Origin: Cyanobacterium aponinum PCC 10605
GTDB taxonomy: Bacteria; Cyanobacteriota; Cyanobacteriia; Cyanobacteriales; Cyanobacteriaceae
Assembly (NCBI RefSeq): GCF_000317675.1
Contig: NC_019776.1
Coordinates: 806,001-870,000, forward strand
Length of the DNA: 64,000 nucleotides
Direction of reading: 5' to 3'
The translations under genes were made by a program, and so were the position numbers. Under the pieces are notes generated by a model. The model was not told where the DNA came from and ran no database searches. It saw nothing but the letters and a program-made list of their open reading frames with translations. This document shows positions 62,956 to 64,000 of the stretch, one piece after another (position 1 is the stretch's first letter; each line of letters opens with the position of its first letter).

Positions 62956-64000
62956 ATGTCAGAAATTAATAAAGAAAATCAAAACCAAAATTTCAGTATC
63001 GATGACTTTGATCATGAAGATGATTTATGGACTGATCAAGCAGAAAATAATGATGAGAATCTTCCTGATTTAGAGTTACCTTTATCTGAAGATGAAATGA
63101 ATTCTGAAATAATTTCTAGTAATGAAAATAGTAAACAAGAAGAAGATATTAGTCAGGATATTTATTTAGAAGAACTTAAAAAAGAATCTAAAACAGAAAA
63201 ATTAACAATGGAAGAATCAGAAATAAAAAACGCTGATATTGAGCAAAAAATAGTCGCTAGTGAAGTAAAAGCGGAAATAATCAAAGCAAATAAAGAAGAA
63301 AATAGTGCCAATCAAGAAAAATCTATTGATGAAATTGAACAAATAAAAAGACAACTCATTCAACAACAAGAAGAAATAAGTAATAACATTAATTTATTAG
63401 TAAAAGAAAGATTAGAAGAGCTGGAAAATAAAAAACAAAATTTAGAAATAACCATTGAGAAATTAGAGCGTAGAAAAGAAAGAATAAATCGAGAAATGAA
63501 AAGCTCTTTCGCTGGTATTTCCCAAGATTTAGCTATTAGAGTACAAGGCTTTAAAGATTATCTTGTGGGTAGTTTACAAGATTTAGCGGCCGCCGCCGAA
63601 CAACTAGAGTTATCTCCACCACCAACCCAAGCATGGGAAAATGAGTCTCCTCCAGTTACACCAGAGAATGAAAGGGGTAAAAATTCTAATCCTCAATTTG
63701 TAGAAAAGAGTTTTAAAGAGGAAACAAGAATCATTCGCCGTCTATTAGATCAATATCGTACTAAACCAGACTATTATGGACCTCCTTGGCAATTACGCCG
63801 TACCTTTGAACCGATACACGCCGAAAGGGTTTCAGATTGGTTTTTTTCTCAAGGTGGTAGGGGTGCTTTATCTAGTATGGGTTCTCGATTACAAAATATC
63901 CTTATTGCCTCTGCGATTATTTCAATTTTATATCAACTATACAGCGATCGCACCCGTGTGTTAATTTTGGCGGACACCCCTGAAAAATTAGGAGAATGGC
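62956..64000 (+). CDS. DUF3086 family protein (runs off the right edge)
   Basis: Read directly from ATG 62956, the frame is open to the window end, 348 codons. The first 130 residues are very acidic and low in complexity (SIDDFDHEDDLWTDQAE), followed by a coiled coil (LLVKERLEELENKKQNLEITIEKLERRKERINREMKS). The conserved DUF3086 part comes next (SFAGISQDLAIRVQGFKDYLVGSLQDLAAAAEQLEL, then PPWQLRRTFEPIHAERVSDWFFSQGGRGALSSMGSRLQNILIASA). This family is restricted to cyanobacteria and its function is unknown. The C-terminal end is outside the window. Confidence 0.85.
   Translation, partial: MSEINKENQNQNFSIDDFDHEDDLWTDQAENNDENLPDLELPLSEDEMNSEIISSNENSKQEEDISQDIYLEELKKESKTEKLTMEESEIKNADIEQKIVASEVKAEIIKANKEENSANQEKSIDEIEQIKRQLIQQQEEISNNINLLVKERLEELENKKQNLEITIEKLERRKERINREMKSSFAGISQDLAIRVQGFKDYLVGSLQDLAAAAEQLELSPPPTQAWENESPPVTPENERGKNSNPQFVEKSFKEETRIIRRLLDQYRTKPDYYGPPWQLRRTFEPIHAERVSDWFFSQGGRGALSSMGSRLQNILIASAIISILYQLYSDRTRVLILADTPEKLGEW

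Noticed and set aside
63776-63964. Forward 62-residue open frame at the right edge
   Set aside because: Out-of-frame shadow of the DUF3086 gene, which is open through the window end.

Overview
The window comes from a low-GC unicellular-type cyanobacterium. Photosystem II genes (psbE-psbF-psbL-psbJ with rubredoxin and ycf48), a SbtA/SbtB bicarbonate uptake pair, a GLYK-type glycerate kinase and several cyanobacteria-only families (DUF3038, DUF3086, DUF3119) say so directly. The octamer GCGATCGC (HIP1) recurs throughout, for example near 2046, 3109, 5203 and 5625. A Cyanobacterium/Geminocystis-like chromosome is my best guess from gene style and base composition; no species is claimed.

Layout. 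1-4.6 kb: cut-off ArsR/SmtB regulator, gamma-carbonic-anhydrase-like protein, GNAT enzyme, pentapeptide-repeat membrane protein, and a DUF2442 gene whose DUF4160 partner carries an in-frame amber codon. 4.6-12.4 kb: ddl, gatA, DMT transporter, hpnJ (hopanoid radical SAM), an M48 protease whose stop codon lies inside a tRNA-Leu gene, and a small RHH-like protein. 12.4-25.8 kb: two unknown proteins, a RibD-C reductase, polA, an LCP enzyme, cysH, then sbtB, a small membrane protein, sbtA, and a very acidic coiled-coil protein. 25.9-37.6 kb: a two-partner secretion pair whose 2430-residue exoprotein ends in a CHAT (caspase-like) protease, then three tandem AIM24 paralogs. 37.7-46.4 kb: DUF1537 kinase, envelope and glycosyltransferase genes, an orphan MntA antitoxin next to a wrecked hepT, YlqD, acyl-ACP synthetase, a SUKH protein and an IS605-like relic. 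46.4-64 kb: pyrG, the rubA-ycf48-psbEFLJ cluster, an orphan DALR protein, a GTPase, a response regulator with two pseudo-receivers, SRP RNA, nfu, glyK, a hybrid histidine kinase, and cyanobacterial DUF genes.

The strongest pattern beyond ordinary housekeeping is a dense set of small non-autonomous mobile elements in the intergenic regions. I distinguish four families. MITE-1 is about 220 bp with ACCTCAGTT ends and 6-7 bp flanking repeats. MITE-2 is 201 bp with CAGGGCTGTTTCAT ends and an 11 bp duplication. MITE-3 is 79-80 bp with TAGACATCTCC ends. MITE-4 is about 180-200 bp with GGYTCT ends and 8 bp duplications, ISL3-like. Around them are tandem repeats of many sequences that almost all have a 7 bp period (STRR-like). 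These elements touch genes: one splits hepT, one duplicated the polA stop codon, and repeat DNA supplies the last codons of a glycosyltransferase and of another gene.

No wholly new multi-gene system is claimed. The most noteworthy items are the secreted TPS-CHAT protein, the toxin-less MntA/HepT locus, the protease/tRNA overlap, SbtB lacking its C-terminal redox loop, and the MITE families with their target-site duplications.
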